Positions 44,592-55,450 of a stretch of 64,000 nt of DNA are shown in pieces (within the stretch, counting starts at the first letter, position 1; every line of letters starts with the position of its first letter). The translations under genes and the position numbers were made by a program. Location of the stretch: the NCBI GenBank assembly GCA_012064385.1, contig QRDG01000398.1:694323-758322 (forward strand). The letters run 5' to 3'. This stretch comes from Puccinellia tenuiflora. Lineage: Eukaryota; Streptophyta; Magnoliopsida; Poales; Poaceae. The notes under the pieces are model-generated. The model saw only the letters and a list, made by a program, of their open reading frames with translations. It was not told the DNA's origin and searched no databases.

Positions 44592-46061
44592 TTACCGAAG
44601 ATGAAGCTCATGAGGGAGCTTAAAAGTTGAGCCCTTCATCCTTGGAAAGTTTTTCATGCAAATACCAGGATCCCATGGTGCTCTCAAGCCAATCAAAATA
44701 ATAGTCAAGTTGGAACCTAGTAAAGAGAAAAACAAAACATAAAAGTAATAACAACGAAGTCTAACTTTCTTTCTATGCATTGGCATTTTGTATATGAATG
44801 AATCACAATAAATAGAATTTTCACAATGCATATTAATAGTAGTTACTTGTAGCATATATTTATTAGTAGCATAAAGAGGGTTCTTATTACCTCCTCTTTT
44901 ATAATAGTTGCAAGTAGAGGAAATAAATTCAACCATAGAACCACAAGAATCATTCAACTTAGATAATATAGGCACATAAAGAGGATCATTAAATTTATTT
45001 TGGAATTAAGATCAATATAAAGTTTAATATCATGGTTGCAACAAATATTTGGAACTAAAGATATTTGCAAACCACATAAGTATTTCTCAACATAAGCAAA
45101 TTTCTCCTCCATGGAGTAACTAGGAGAATTTAAGAACAAAGTAGGGCTCTCATGAGTAAGAGTATCATCACAAACTGCAAGTATATTATTTTTATCCTCA
45201 CATAAATTTGTCACAACTTCTAAACATTGAGGATTATCAATAAGCATAGGACCATCATCTAAAGCATTATCATATAGCATATTTAAACAACACTCCTCAT
45301 TATCATCAATAAGTTCACTAGTAGCATCATTAAAAAGTAAAGGAGCATTATTAGTTTTATCATAATAGCATGGGTTATCATATAGGACCATAGAATTTTC
45401 AGTTTGACACTCATCATAACATGGGTTCTTATGAATAACAAAAGATTTTTGAGTTTGAGTGCTACTATCAATTGTTGATGGTGAAGTTGGGGGATCCAAC
45501 TCTTCCCCAAGCTTAGGTTGGAACATATCCATTTCAATCTCCTCTTCACTTTCTTCCTCTTCCAAGCTTATGTTTTCATCATCCTCTTCCTGCAAAATGT
45601 TAGTGCTTTCTGTGGCAGCAAGAATTCTTTCTTTAACATAAACATTATCACTAAATTCTTTTTGCAAATTTGGAGAATAATAGAAACTTGCCCTTTCATT
45701 TCACGAGCTACATGACTGGTTGCAACAAATTTATCAAGAATAGAGTCTATCTCATGTGCTCCAACATAAGCAATATATTTCTCAACTTGTTCTATATCAG
45801 GGCATAAACATTCATCTTCACGATAACAAGCAATTATAGGATCACTATTAGACCTGCATTGATAGTGGGAATGTTTAACAACTCTTCTATTGCAACAAGT
45901 TATACCATGTATCTCACAAAACTGATTAGTTATTTTGTGAAGAGCTTTAAGCAATATACCCACTCTATTTCCCTCTTTGGTTGATTGATATTCAGAGTAG
46001 GCGTCATACTTTCTAAAATAATATCATCAATACCCATAGACATTCTAGGAAGTTTCTCCAT
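44592..46061 (-). pseudogene. ORF of unknown function in element C, frameshifted
   Basis: Read from ATG 46061 with about three frame changes (near 45980, 45665 and 44965), this gives a protein of about 490 residues. Visible features are an N-terminal MEKLPRMSMGIDDIILES, a Cys/His-containing middle (GITCCNRRVVKHSHYQC), an acidic run (EEEESEEEIEMDMFQ) and repeated NPCY motifs. A hydrophobic stretch (YYFYVLFFSLLGSNLTIILI) near the C-terminus could span a membrane. It ends in KLPHELHLR, the same ending as the gag-protease ORF of element A, and occupies that ORF's position. No gag, protease or RT signature was found. An env-like role is possible but unproven. Confidence 0.55.
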
Positions 46062-46373
46062 AGCTTATCATACATATTAAAAACAATACTAGTTTTTATG
46101 GGTTTTTAGTTTTTTATGCAAAACTGAAAATAAAAAGACACTAAAACAATGCAAACCGAATTACTAAATGCAAAACAAAATGCAAAACTGAAAATAAAAT
46201 ATACAAACTAAAATCTAAAAATGATATGCAAGACAAAAAGAAAACAAGATAATTTGCTTGAAGGTAAAGATGGACAAGATGATGCTCAAGTAGGTGCAAC
46301 CTCCCCAAGCTTAGGTGTTAGCACAAGTTGGTGATGAAGTTGACTTTGTTGTGATATCCTTGGACAAACCCTT

Positions 46374-49300
46374 TGTAGTGCCCTCACTTCGAAAGCAAGC
46401 ACACATCATGAAATATGCTATTCCCTGGATCGAGTACGGATAGCAATTCATAAAAGATGTAATACCATGCATAAATGTCAAATTATTACAATGTGACACG
46501 AATGATCCAGGATTAAAATAATCCATTACATCTTCGCATAGCACAAGGCTAGCTTTAAACATGTAAATGGTCCAACACTTTATTTCAGAGTTCACACGCA
46601 GACAAAATAATAACATAGAGCTCCATCATCTTCATGAGCCACTGGCGTTCATGTTGGTTGTAAGCTCGGAACATCCTCACTCGTCATCGTAGTAACCTGC
46701 AACATTAACGTTGCAGCCCAGAGAATTTGGGTCAAAACCTTGTGACAGGCCGGCAAGTAATATACTGGTGGCATATAATTGGCAAGACTAAATCTACATG
46801 CTTATTTGGCTGGTGGAGTTTCAAGGCTATTTGCGGAAAGCCAATTTTATCCTATACTTTCAAAATCATTTCTTTCTTTTCCAAAACTTTAAGAGACATC
46901 CCTGGGCGCACCAGTGTCTCAAATCCCCCATGTTCACCCATCAAATTTTATTTAAGAAATTGGAATGAAGAGATCTTCTGTCGACATCCATGTCTGGTCA
47001 CTCGTGAATTGTCCGTTACCGGGGACACGGCTATGATCATAGTTTTCTACTCTCGAGAGTTTGTGGCACTTTCCCCACTAGACTCGATCAACCCATTCTA
47101 TCCTTAACCCTCATTCAGTGAAAAGGAAAGGAGAAGACCGAGACGAGACTTTTTCAGAAGTGTCTTCCCATGGTACTACTAGCGAGATCACTGCCGTCCT
47201 ATCCCTCTACATCATCAGATCTCACTGACCCAGGTCCACACGACTTACTCCGTCAAGACAGAGCCCATATGACTAGTGGTTGCACGGTCGGGCAAGCAAA
47301 CACAGCGTGACATTAATCTCAAACCCTGGGTGGCAATCCACAAGTGTACATACTCAGGTTCACACCATTAAAATGGGCCTGAGCAGCCACTCAACATCGC
47401 CTCCGAAAGCCAACCAATCCACCCAGGTAGTAATTTAATTTAGTAGAAATTTTCCTTAACTCAACTACAATAAAACCATCATTTTTGCAGCAAGCCAATC
47501 TACTAAATTAAAATAGGTCACTACCATACAGGACATGTGGCTATCCTATCAGGTTTGCATAGCATAGCAATACTTGGCAAAACAACCTACACATGCAATT
47601 CTACCGAAAAGTCTACCATGCATATATACCAAAATAGTAGGTCATTTATGAAATGTGTATATCACTTGCCTTGATTGTCGTAGGAGTTGTCACAACACTC
47701 ACACTCCTGGCACTCTTCACAGTCTAAACAAACAAAGCAAACAACACAACAATCAAAACAAAGCAAAAGACCAGACAATACAATTAAAATATGAATGCAT
47801 GAGGTAAATGCAATTGACACAAGTTCAAATTAAAAAAATAAAAGTCATACATTCTGATTATAACCTATATGCATGATGCTCATGATTCATATTTTAATTG
47901 TTTAAAAGATTTACAACAAAAACAATAGTCAAAATACTAATGCAAGAGATTTTATAAAGCAATTAAATATGCATGATGCAAAAGTATTCAACAAAAATGC
48001 TACTGGACAGGGACCACTAAAAGTAGCATTTTTGCAGAAGAAAACATTTTAAGATAATTTATAGATTAAAAGTTATGCCAGAATTAGTCAAATTTCACAT
48101 TTGAAATTTGAATAATTTTCAAATAGGCAAAACAGAAAACAAACTATTCTAAAATATTCTACAGGTTCTGAGGTTTTCAAAAATATAAAGTTCTCTGAAA
48201 ATGGCCCAGCCAATAAAAAGATATGAATGTTTTAATAAGCAGGGGTTTTTCTGCAAAAGGCCTAATTAAAATAAATCGGCAAAATGCCAGAATCCATGGG
48301 CTGACGTGGCTGCTGACTGGGCTGTGACTCAGCACTGACTGGGATCTACGTGGCAAGATCTCACTGGCCGGTACCGATTAGGGTTAAGAATTAAAAATCA
48401 GCCGTTGGATTTAGATCCAACGGCTCAGATCTAAAGACAGGGGGCCGGCCGGAGCTAGGGTTTCAAAGTGCGGCGGCGCACGGCGGCGACGCGCCGGCAT
48501 CGCGCGTTCCGGCGAACGGAGAAGGGCTCGGGCATCGGGGTGCTCACCGTGGGGTTCAGGACGACGAGGCGGACTCGGTGGCGAGTGGTGGCGCTCCGGG
48601 ACGGGCTCCTCCGCCGGGGATTGCTCGCCGGAGTTGGTGCGGGCGGCGGCCGAAGGATGTCGCGGACGTGGGCGTCGACCTGAGGGTGGAAAAGGCACAA
48701 AGCGGTGTCAAACGGGCGCGCGCGTGAGGGAAGAAAAAGGGGGGGCAGAAGGGAGGCCGGGATCGCCGGAGTTGGCCGGGGGCCTCGATTTTTACCGGCG
48801 GCTACGGCGGAACGGCGGCGTCCAAATTGGGCAGCCCGGCGGCGGAGTGCTAGGGTTTCGGGGGGGATAAGAGAGGTGCGACGGTGGGGGTTAAATAGGC
48901 GCGGACGCCGAGGGCGATTGCGGCCATCAATGGCCGGAGGGAATCACGGCCGGCGTGATTGCCGCGGGCACGGCCGCGATTAGGGGAAGGGGGCGAACCT
49001 GACAGGCGGGCTCCACCAGTCAGCGGTGGAAGAGAGAGAGAGGGGGCGCGCGTTGGTGCTGGGCTACGGTTGCGGGAGGAGTTGGGCCGCGGATGGGCCG
49101 TGGGGAAAGAGAGAGAGGGGGTTTCCCGGGTGGGCTGATTCGGTATGGGTTGGCCTTTTGGCCATTTCCCCTTTTTTTTTGTCAGCTTTTCTTTTCCTTT
49201 TTCTGTTTTTCCAAATAGGTTTCAAAACACTCCAAATATTTTACCAAAAATTGATAAAATAGGGTTTGACAAAAATAGGTCAAATGCACACTTAGGCATT

Positions 49301-49496
49301 GTTTTGTAAACCCAAATAAAATATAAAACTCCTTTTTCTCTTTAGGGTTTATTTGCACCCTTTTTTATTTAATAAAACAACATAATTCCCACCAAAAAGT
49401 TTTATGCCTCAAAAATAATATTTCTTTTTATGCAAAAAGCCATGATGCCAATGAATGTATGCATGCTTGTGCAATTTTGAAATTAGGGATGTTACA
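46374..49496 (-). repeat. 3' LTR of element D (3123 bp)
   Basis: TG...CA ends, adjacent to the polypurine tract. It contains a GC-rich block at 48420-49090 whose several open frames on both strands are not supported as genes. A minus-strand TATA-like CCTATTTAACC lies near 48892. Confidence 0.92.
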
Positions 49497-49510
49497 AACC
49501 TAACCCCCTT
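49497..49510 (-). promoter_or_regulatory. polypurine tract of element D
   Basis: Minus strand AAGGGGGTTAGGTT directly before the 3' LTR; primer for plus-strand DNA synthesis. Confidence 0.75.
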
Positions 49511-52229
49511 AAGAGGAATCTCGTCCTCGAGATTCGGAAGAGTTAGAAAAAAGGTGTGGGTGGTCTTCGCGAAGATCATCTTCTCGTTCCCAAGTGGCTT
49601 CCTCCTCAGTATGATGATTCCACTGGACCTTGCAAAATTTGATCGTCTTGGTCCTAGTAACTCGTTCTGCTGTCTCCAAAATCTTTATAGGTTTTTCCTC
49701 ATATGTGAGATCACTTTCAAGCTGAACTTCTTCTAATGGCACTGTGTCATTCAATATTGTATCCGCCATCTCAGGATGACACTTCTTCAATTGGCTAACA
49801 TGGAACACATTATGAACCGACGATAGAGCTTCGGGCAGTTCCAGTTCATAAGCCACTTCTCCCTTGCGGGACAGAATTTTAAATGGGCCAACGAATCGAG
49901 GTGCCAATTTTCCTTTGATCCCAAATCGTTTTACACCACGTAGTGGTGAGACTCTGAGATAGGCTCTATCCCCTATCTCGTAGGTGATCTCTCGCCTTTT
50001 GGAGTCAGCATAACTCTTTTGTCTGGATTGGGCAATCTTCAATCTGTCCTTGATCAATCTTACCTTCTCTTCGGCTTCTTTAATTATATCAGGTCCAAAA
50101 AGACTGCGTTCCCCAACACCACTCCATAACAACGGTGTGGTGCATTTTCTACCGTACAGGGCTTCAAAAGGTGCCATCTCAATGCTGGCTTGGTAGCTGT
50201 TATTATAGGAGAATTCTGCGTATGGTAGGTTATCATCCCAGCTGGACTTGTAATCCAGCGCACATGCCCTAAGCATATCTTCCAATATCTGGTTTACTCT
50301 TTCCGTTTGTCCATCGGTCTGTGGGTGAAACGCTGTACTAAATTCTAGTCTCGTTCCCAATGACTCATGCAACTGTTTCCAGAAATGAGAGGTGAATTGG
50401 GTGCCTCTATCGGAAACGATCTTCTTAGGAACTCCATGCAGACTCACTATTCTTTTCATATATATGTCTGCCAGCTTTGCACTAGTATAGGTAGTCTTGA
50501 CTGGAATAAAATGTGCTACCTTAGTCAGACGGTCCACTATAACCCAAATCGAGTGATATCCCGATCTCGTTCGGGGTAGCCCAGTGATGAAGTCCATCCC
50601 TATTTGTTCCCACTTCCAGTCTGGTACTGGTAATGGTTGCAATAAACCTGCGGGCTTCTGGTGTTCTGCCTTTACTCGACTGCACACATCGCACTTGACG
50701 ATATACTCGGCAATATCTCTCTTCAGACCGTTCCACCAGAATCTCTCTTTGACGTCCATATACATCTTGGTGTTACCCGGATGTATGGAATACGGAGAGT
50801 CGTGAGCTTCTTGTAGGATCAACTTCCTGAGGTCCTCATTCTGTGGTACGCAGATACGTTTCTCGAACCACATGGTGCCTTGTTCATCCTCGCGGAATCC
50901 TTTGGCCTTGCCTTCACTCAGGTGGGTTTTAATTTCTTCCATCAATTTATATCCCTTTTGTGCTTCCCGAATTTTATCCATAAGTGTCGGTTGCACTTCC
51001 AATGATGCTATGTACCCTTCGGATACTACTTCCAACCTAAGGTCCTTAAATCCTCTACACAGATCCTCTGGTAACTCTCCCGCCGTAAGTCCATTCACAT
51101 GAACCTTTCGGCTTAAAGCGTCAGCCACTACGTTGGCTTTCCCGGGATGATATTGCAGACTTAGATCATAGTCCTTGATGAGTTCCAACCATCTTCGCTG
51201 TCTCATGTTCAGTTCTTTCTGAGTAAATATATATTTCAGACTCTTGTGATCCGTGAATACTTCACATCGTTTTCCCCACAAATAGTGCCTCCAAGTCTTC
51301 AAAGCATGCACCACCGAAGCTAACTCCAGGTCATGAGTGGGGTAATTGGCTTCGTGCTTCTTAAGTTGCCTTGATGCATAGGACACCACTTTACCTCCTT
51401 GCATTAAGACACTCCCCAAACCAAGTCGTGAAGCGTCACAATACACTTGGAAGTCCTTCTCTAAATCTGGCAGGCATAGGATTGGGGCTGATACTAGACG
51501 TTTCTTTAGATCCTGGAAACTGGCTTCACATTCATCGGACCATAAAAATTTCTTATCCTTCTTCAATAGTTCGGTCATTGGTTTGGCAATCTTCGAGAAA
51601 TTCTCGATGAATCTCCTATAATATCCTGCCAAACCGAGGAAGCTACGGATTTCACCTACATTCTTTGGTGACAGCCATTCTGTCACTGCTGACACCTTCT
51701 CCGGGTCCACTGCTATTCCATCCTTAGACACTACATGCCCTAAGAACCCAACTTTCTCCAACCAAAACTCGCACTTGCTGAACTTGGCATACAACTTGTG
51801 CTCCCTCAGTCTCTGCAGTACTTGGTGTAGGTGGTTCTCATGTTCTTTGTGACTCTTAGAGTAGACCAGTATGTCGTCAATGAAGACAACGACAAACTTG
51901 TCTAGGAAGTCCATAAATACTTTGTTCATCATGTTCATGAAGTAGGCTGGTGCATTTGTCAACCCAAATGGCATCACGGTGTATTCATACAACCCATATC
52001 TAGTGGTAAATGCCGTCTTGGGTATATCCAACTCTCTGACCTTCATTTGGAAATATCCCGATCGAAGATCGATTTTGGAGAAAACACAAGCACCTTCTAG
52101 CTGATCAAACAAATCGTTGATTTTGGGTAGCGGGTACTTATTCTTAATGGTCACTTCATTCAAGGCCCGATTATCCGTGACTAGTCTTTGTGTACTGTCC
52201 TTCTTTTCCACAAACAAGATTGGGGCTCC
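49509..52229 (-). CDS. pol part of element D: RT, RNase H, integrase, chromodomain
   Basis: 902 codons from the first ATG (52217), continuing the gag-protease frame after one stop codon. RT landmarks are KIDLRSGYFQ, MPFGLTNAPAYF and the catalytic FIDD. RNase H follows with YCDAS, DLELASVVHAL and NVVADALSR. Integrase has the HHCC zinc finger (H..H, CDVC) and the DDE core (MDFITGLP, SDRGTQFTSHFW, HPQTDGQTERVNQ), then a GPFKIL tail. A chromodomain-like end (VQWNHHTEEEATWERE) would direct integration to marked chromatin. It copies the RNA and inserts the DNA. No internal stop was seen, but translation in the normal polyprotein is blocked by the stop at 52230-52232. Confidence 0.93.
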   Translation of the reverse strand, partial: GAPILFVEKKDSTQRLVTDNRALNEVTIKNKYPLPKINDLFDQLEGACVFSKIDLRSGYFQMKVRELDIPKTAFTTRYGLYEYTVMPFGLTNAPAYFMNMMNKVFMDFLDKFVVVFIDDILVYSKSHKEHENHLHQVLQRLREHKLYAKFSKCEFWLEKVGFLGHVVSKDGIAVDPEKVSAVTEWLSPKNVGEIRSFLGLAGYYRRFIENFSKIAKPMTELLKKDKKFLWSDECEASFQDLKKRLVSAPILCLPDLEKDFQVYCDASRLGLGSVLMQGGKVVSYASRQLKKHEANYPTHDLELASVVHALKTWRHYLWGKRCEVFTDHKSLKYIFTQKELNMRQRRWLELIKDYDLSLQYHPGKANVVADALSRKVHVNGLTAGELPEDLCRGFKDLRLEVVSEGYIASLEVQPTLMDKIREAQKGYKLMEEIKTHLSEGKAKGFREDEQGTMWFEKRICVPQNEDLRKLILQEAHDSPYSIHPGNTKMYMDVKERFWWNGLKRDIAEYIVKCDVCSRVKAEHQKPAGLLQPLPVPDWKWEQIGMDFITGLPRTRSGYHSIWVIVDRLTKVAHFIPVKTTYTSAKLADIYMKRIVSLHGVPKKIVSDRGTQFTSHFWKQLHESLGTRLEFSTAFHPQTDGQTERVNQILEDMLRACALDYKSSWDDNLPYAEFSYNNSYQASIEMAPFEALYGRKCTTPLLWSGVGERSLFGPDIIKEAEEKVRLIKDRLKIAQSRQKSYADSKRREITYEIGDRAYLRVSPLRGVKRFGIKGKLAPRFVGPFKILSRKGEVAYELELPEALSSVHNVFHVSQLKKCHPEMADTILNDTVPLEEVQLESDLTYEEKPIKILETAERVTRTKTIKFCKVQWNHHTEEEATWEREDDLREDHPHLFSNSSESRGRDSS

Positions 52230-53984
52230 CTAGGGTGAGGAACTAGGGCGAATGAATCCTTTCTCCAGGTGTTCATCAAGTTGTTTCTTGAGTTCTTTTA
52301 ACTCATCCGCAGCCATAGGGTACGGCCTTTTAGCTATAGGTCCAGTCCCTGGTACTAGCTCTATCAGAAATTCCACTTCTCTATCGGGAGGCATCCCCGG
52401 TAATTCTTCCGAAAACACATCTGAATATTCTCTTACTACCAGAACATCTCCTAGGCTAACCCCCTTAAGAGAATTAAGCCTAACCTTTCGCAGTTCATAT
52501 TTAGACTTGAACCTTATCATCTTCCTTTCAGGCGTAGTGAACGTAATTGCTCGGTTTGCACAATCGATGACTCCTCCAAAACGAGTCATCCAGTCCATCC
52601 CGATAATAACATCCAATCCTTGGGTCTCTAATACTATTAGCTTTATGGGGAAGGGATTTTTGCCGATTTCCAGCGTCAAGTCTCTACATTGGGTGTTCAC
52701 GAACATTTCTCCTCCGGGAGAACTCACTCTAATCGGGTTTAGCATAGTTGAGGTGACTAAGTTATACTTGTTAACAAATGCTCGTGATATGAATGAATGA
52801 GATGCTCCAGTGTCGAATAAAACTAATGCTGTAAAGGAATTCAGTAGAAACGTACCTATCACAGCATCAGGTTCATCGAACACCTCCTCCACATTGATGT
52901 GATTCACGTGACCCTTCTGGAATGGATTGGGCTTGGCGGCATCGTCCTTCTTCCTTTCTGGGCATTCAGTGGAGTAGTGACCTGTTTTCTTGCAGGTGAA
53001 ACAGGTAATCTGACTGAGGTCTTTCTTGTGCTCATGATGGTGCTGTCCGTTGCCATTATTATTCCCATTGCGGCCATGATTATGCCCATGACCACTGCCA
53101 TTGCCATTGTTCCCTTTGTATCCTCCGGTACCACCTCTGTTCCCACCATTATGGTTATGGCCATGGTTGTGACCATTCCCATGCTTGTGGAAGTTGTTTC
53201 CACCACTGTGCTCATGATAGTGTGGCTTCTTCTGAATGGGTCCAGAGTTATACTTACTGTTGCTACCACTGTACTTCCTCTTCCTAGTTTCATCCTTCTT
53301 TATATTGTCATCCAGAGTGATAGCCTGATCCAGTAGAGCTTGGTAGCTAGGAGCGTAGGCCACTGACAACGGTATCTTGAGGTCGCCATTCAGTCCCCTA
53401 AGAAACTTTTCCTTCCTCTTCGCATCTGTATCAATATCTTCTGGTGCGTAGCGTGACAAGGAACAGAATTCATCCATATACTCCTTGAGACTCTTATTGC
53501 CCTGTCTCAGACTGCGGAACTCTTCCTTCTTCAGATTCATGACCCCCGAGGAAATATGAGCATTGCGAAAACCCTCCTTAAAGGTGTTCCATGTGAGGGT
53601 ATCAAGTGGATGAGTGATCTGATAGGTCTCCCACCATTGAGCAGCTGGTCCTTCAAGAAGGTGAGCGGTGAATCTCACCATCTCGATATCACTACACTCA
53701 CAAGTGACCAGGTCCTTGTGCACAGAACGCAGCCAATCATCTGCGACAATAGGCTCAGTGGCTGAAGAAAATTTGTTGGGTCTGAGCCTCAGGAATCTGG
53801 TAAGTCTGTCCATTGGGGGTGGTGGTGGCGGTGGCGGGGGTGGTGGTGGTGGTGGTGCATTCTGGTTTGCCATGAAATGTGCCATCATTGTCATCAATTG
53901 CATTTGGGCGGCTATCATTTGTTGCAGCATGGCATCGGTGGTGTTGTTGTTGTTGTTATTGGAGGGGTCACGGCGAGGAGGCAT
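52230..53984 (-). pseudogene. gag-protease of element D, ended by one nonsense codon
   Basis: The start MPPRRDPSNNNN at 53984 follows tatcccacag, a strong splice-acceptor match. Gag shows an Asn-rich then Pro-rich N-terminus, the capsid-type AQWWETYQ and FRSLRQGNKSLKEYMDEFC, and an unusually His/Gly/Asn-rich linker. The zinc knuckle is CFTCKKTGHYSTEC (CX2CX4HX4C). The aspartic protease has LFDTGASHSFIS and the second strand DVIIGMDWM. The frame ends SSSP followed by TAG (52230-52232), where related elements usually have a tryptophan before GAPILFV. RT begins in the same frame right after. A single G-to-A change on the coding strand would explain the stop. Confidence 0.88.
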
Positions 53985-54330
53985 CTGTGGGATACAAGCA
54001 TAGGTAAGCATAGAAAGAAAGATTCTACTGGGAAAAAGGAAATCTACCCATACTAATAACATCAACCACTCACATAAGCAATCAACAATGACACAAGCAT
54101 CACATATAGAAAGGATATAATTTTTCCGAAAATAGTTTGGCGACGTTACTATCACGAAAACGAAACACACCAAGAGTACGAGTACTGCCATATCACAAGT
54201 TGATAGGTCAATACCGATAAAACGGGGACAATAATGATAAGGGTCTCAACTCAAACCAACAAGGTCTCAAAAGGAAGTACTAAAACAAACGTCGCATAAT
54301 GATAACGTGGCTGAATGGAGGTCACTCTAA
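53985..54330 (-). other. spacer or intron before gag in element D
   Basis: The gag frame stays open upstream to 54191, but its residues there are hydrophobic and atypical, and the splice-acceptor-like motif precedes ATG 53984. It is therefore probably an intron or leader separating the extra ORF from gag. Confidence 0.45.
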
Positions 54331-55242
54331 TCACATCTTGAAGCGCTTGAAGTAGGCCCGGGAGTCCGAGCACTTGCGCTTCCTTCCACGAGTGTTCATC
54401 GCAGGAGTGTCCTCCTCGTCGCTCGAAATGTGGTGGACCACCTCCTCCGGGTCCTCCTCCACTTCGGGCTCCTCCTCTGCCTCAGCTGCTCCATCTCCAG
54501 CATCATCATCATCATCCTCATCATCATCACCATCATCATCGCTCTCATCATCATCATCGTCGTCGCTCTCATCATCATCATCGTCATCCTCTGCTGGTGG
54601 TGGTGGTGGCGGCTGCAGTTGGGCGAGCTGTGCCTGGAGTGGTGCAATCTGGTTGTCCTTCTCCAGATTCTCCACCTGCAGGCTGTGAATATCCTGCTCC
54701 ATGTGTCCCTTGAGAGTGTGCAGCATGTCTATCTCCTGTGACTGAGCATGAAGAACGGCCTTGGCCTGATCGCCAACAGTCATCTCCATGTGCCTCCTGT
54801 ACTCCAACTCCTCAGCGTAAAACTCCATGTCTTCCATGTGCTTCTTCAGGAGAGAGATGTTCGACCTATCCCCAACTGTCACCATCGGGGTCCCATCATC
54901 ATCCCTCCTCCCAAACATCCGGAACTGAGAGTCAACCGGTAAGTCATCGTAGTAGGCGTAGCACATACGAGACAAAAGGTACAGCATCGCCGAGTTGACT
55001 CCCTCCTTCCAGCTGGGGTATGTCTTGCTGAAGTCCAGAGTCTCGAACTGCGAGTTGGTGGGGTCGGCCAGCATAATGGTGCGAACCTCCCAACGCTCCA
55101 CACCGGACACGTTGGAGTCCAACACTCTGCCCCTGAAGTACGGCAGTGGCAGGTGCAGCTTCCGTGTCAACTCAAACAGCTGCTTCCCGAAGACGTGCTC
55201 AGAATCCGCACCAACATAGGCTGTCTTAGTGTACTCTCCCAT
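54331..55242 (-). CDS. extra ORF upstream of gag in element D, with poly-Asp tract
   Basis: 303 codons, intact, in the element's sense direction between primer site and gag. The N-terminal half (YVGADSEHVFGKQLFEL, LPYFRGRVLDSN, FSKTYPSWKEGVNSAM) looks globular. The middle (HMEDMEFYAEELEYRR and following) has heptad-like leucines suggesting a coiled coil. Then come a Pro run, an Asp-rich run of about 40 residues encoded by a cat/cgt microsatellite (54502-54591), a Glu-rich stretch and a basic C-terminus (RKRKCSDSRAYFKRF) that could act in nuclear import. It matches none of the standard gag-pol domains. Similar ORFs in grass Gypsy elements are recalled only vaguely. Function unknown. Confidence 0.7.
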   Translation of the reverse strand: MGEYTKTAYVGADSEHVFGKQLFELTRKLHLPLPYFRGRVLDSNVSGVERWEVRTIMLADPTNSQFETLDFSKTYPSWKEGVNSAMLYLLSRMCYAYYDDLPVDSQFRMFGRRDDDGTPMVTVGDRSNISLLKKHMEDMEFYAEELEYRRHMEMTVGDQAKAVLHAQSQEIDMLHTLKGHMEQDIHSLQVENLEKDNQIAPLQAQLAQLQPPPPPPAEDDDDDDESDDDDDDESDDDGDDDEDDDDDAGDGAAEAEEEPEVEEDPEEVVHHISSDEEDTPAMNTRGRKRKCSDSRAYFKRFKM

Positions 55243-55435
55243 CTAATAAAAGAAAAGAGACGAAATATTAGATTTTTAAATGACAATGATAAGAAAATTA
55301 CAAGACAAAATAATTAATCAACTGAAAAGAAACTTTTAAATAGCAAGATGAAAACAATTGTAAAATAATTTTGTAAAGGTTAAACCTATTTTATCTAACC
55401 AAACCTAGGGGTTCCGAACCTACAGGCAACATTAC

Positions 55436-55447
55436 GCTCTGATACCA
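55436..55447 (-). promoter_or_regulatory. primer-binding site, initiator tRNA-Met type (element D)
   Basis: Minus strand TGGTATCAGAGC, the classical plant site complementary to tRNA-iMet, 3 nt inside the 5' LTR. Confidence 0.93.
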
Positions 55448-55450
55448 TCT

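Noticed and set aside
48420..49260. Several GC-rich open frames on both strands
   Set aside because: They lie inside the LTR of element D and are repeated in the other LTR. They overlap in many frames without family motifs.
53985..54191. N-terminal extension of gag in element D
   Set aside because: Residues are hydrophobic and atypical, and a splice-acceptor-like motif directly precedes the ATG at 53984, where the typical MPPRR gag start lies.
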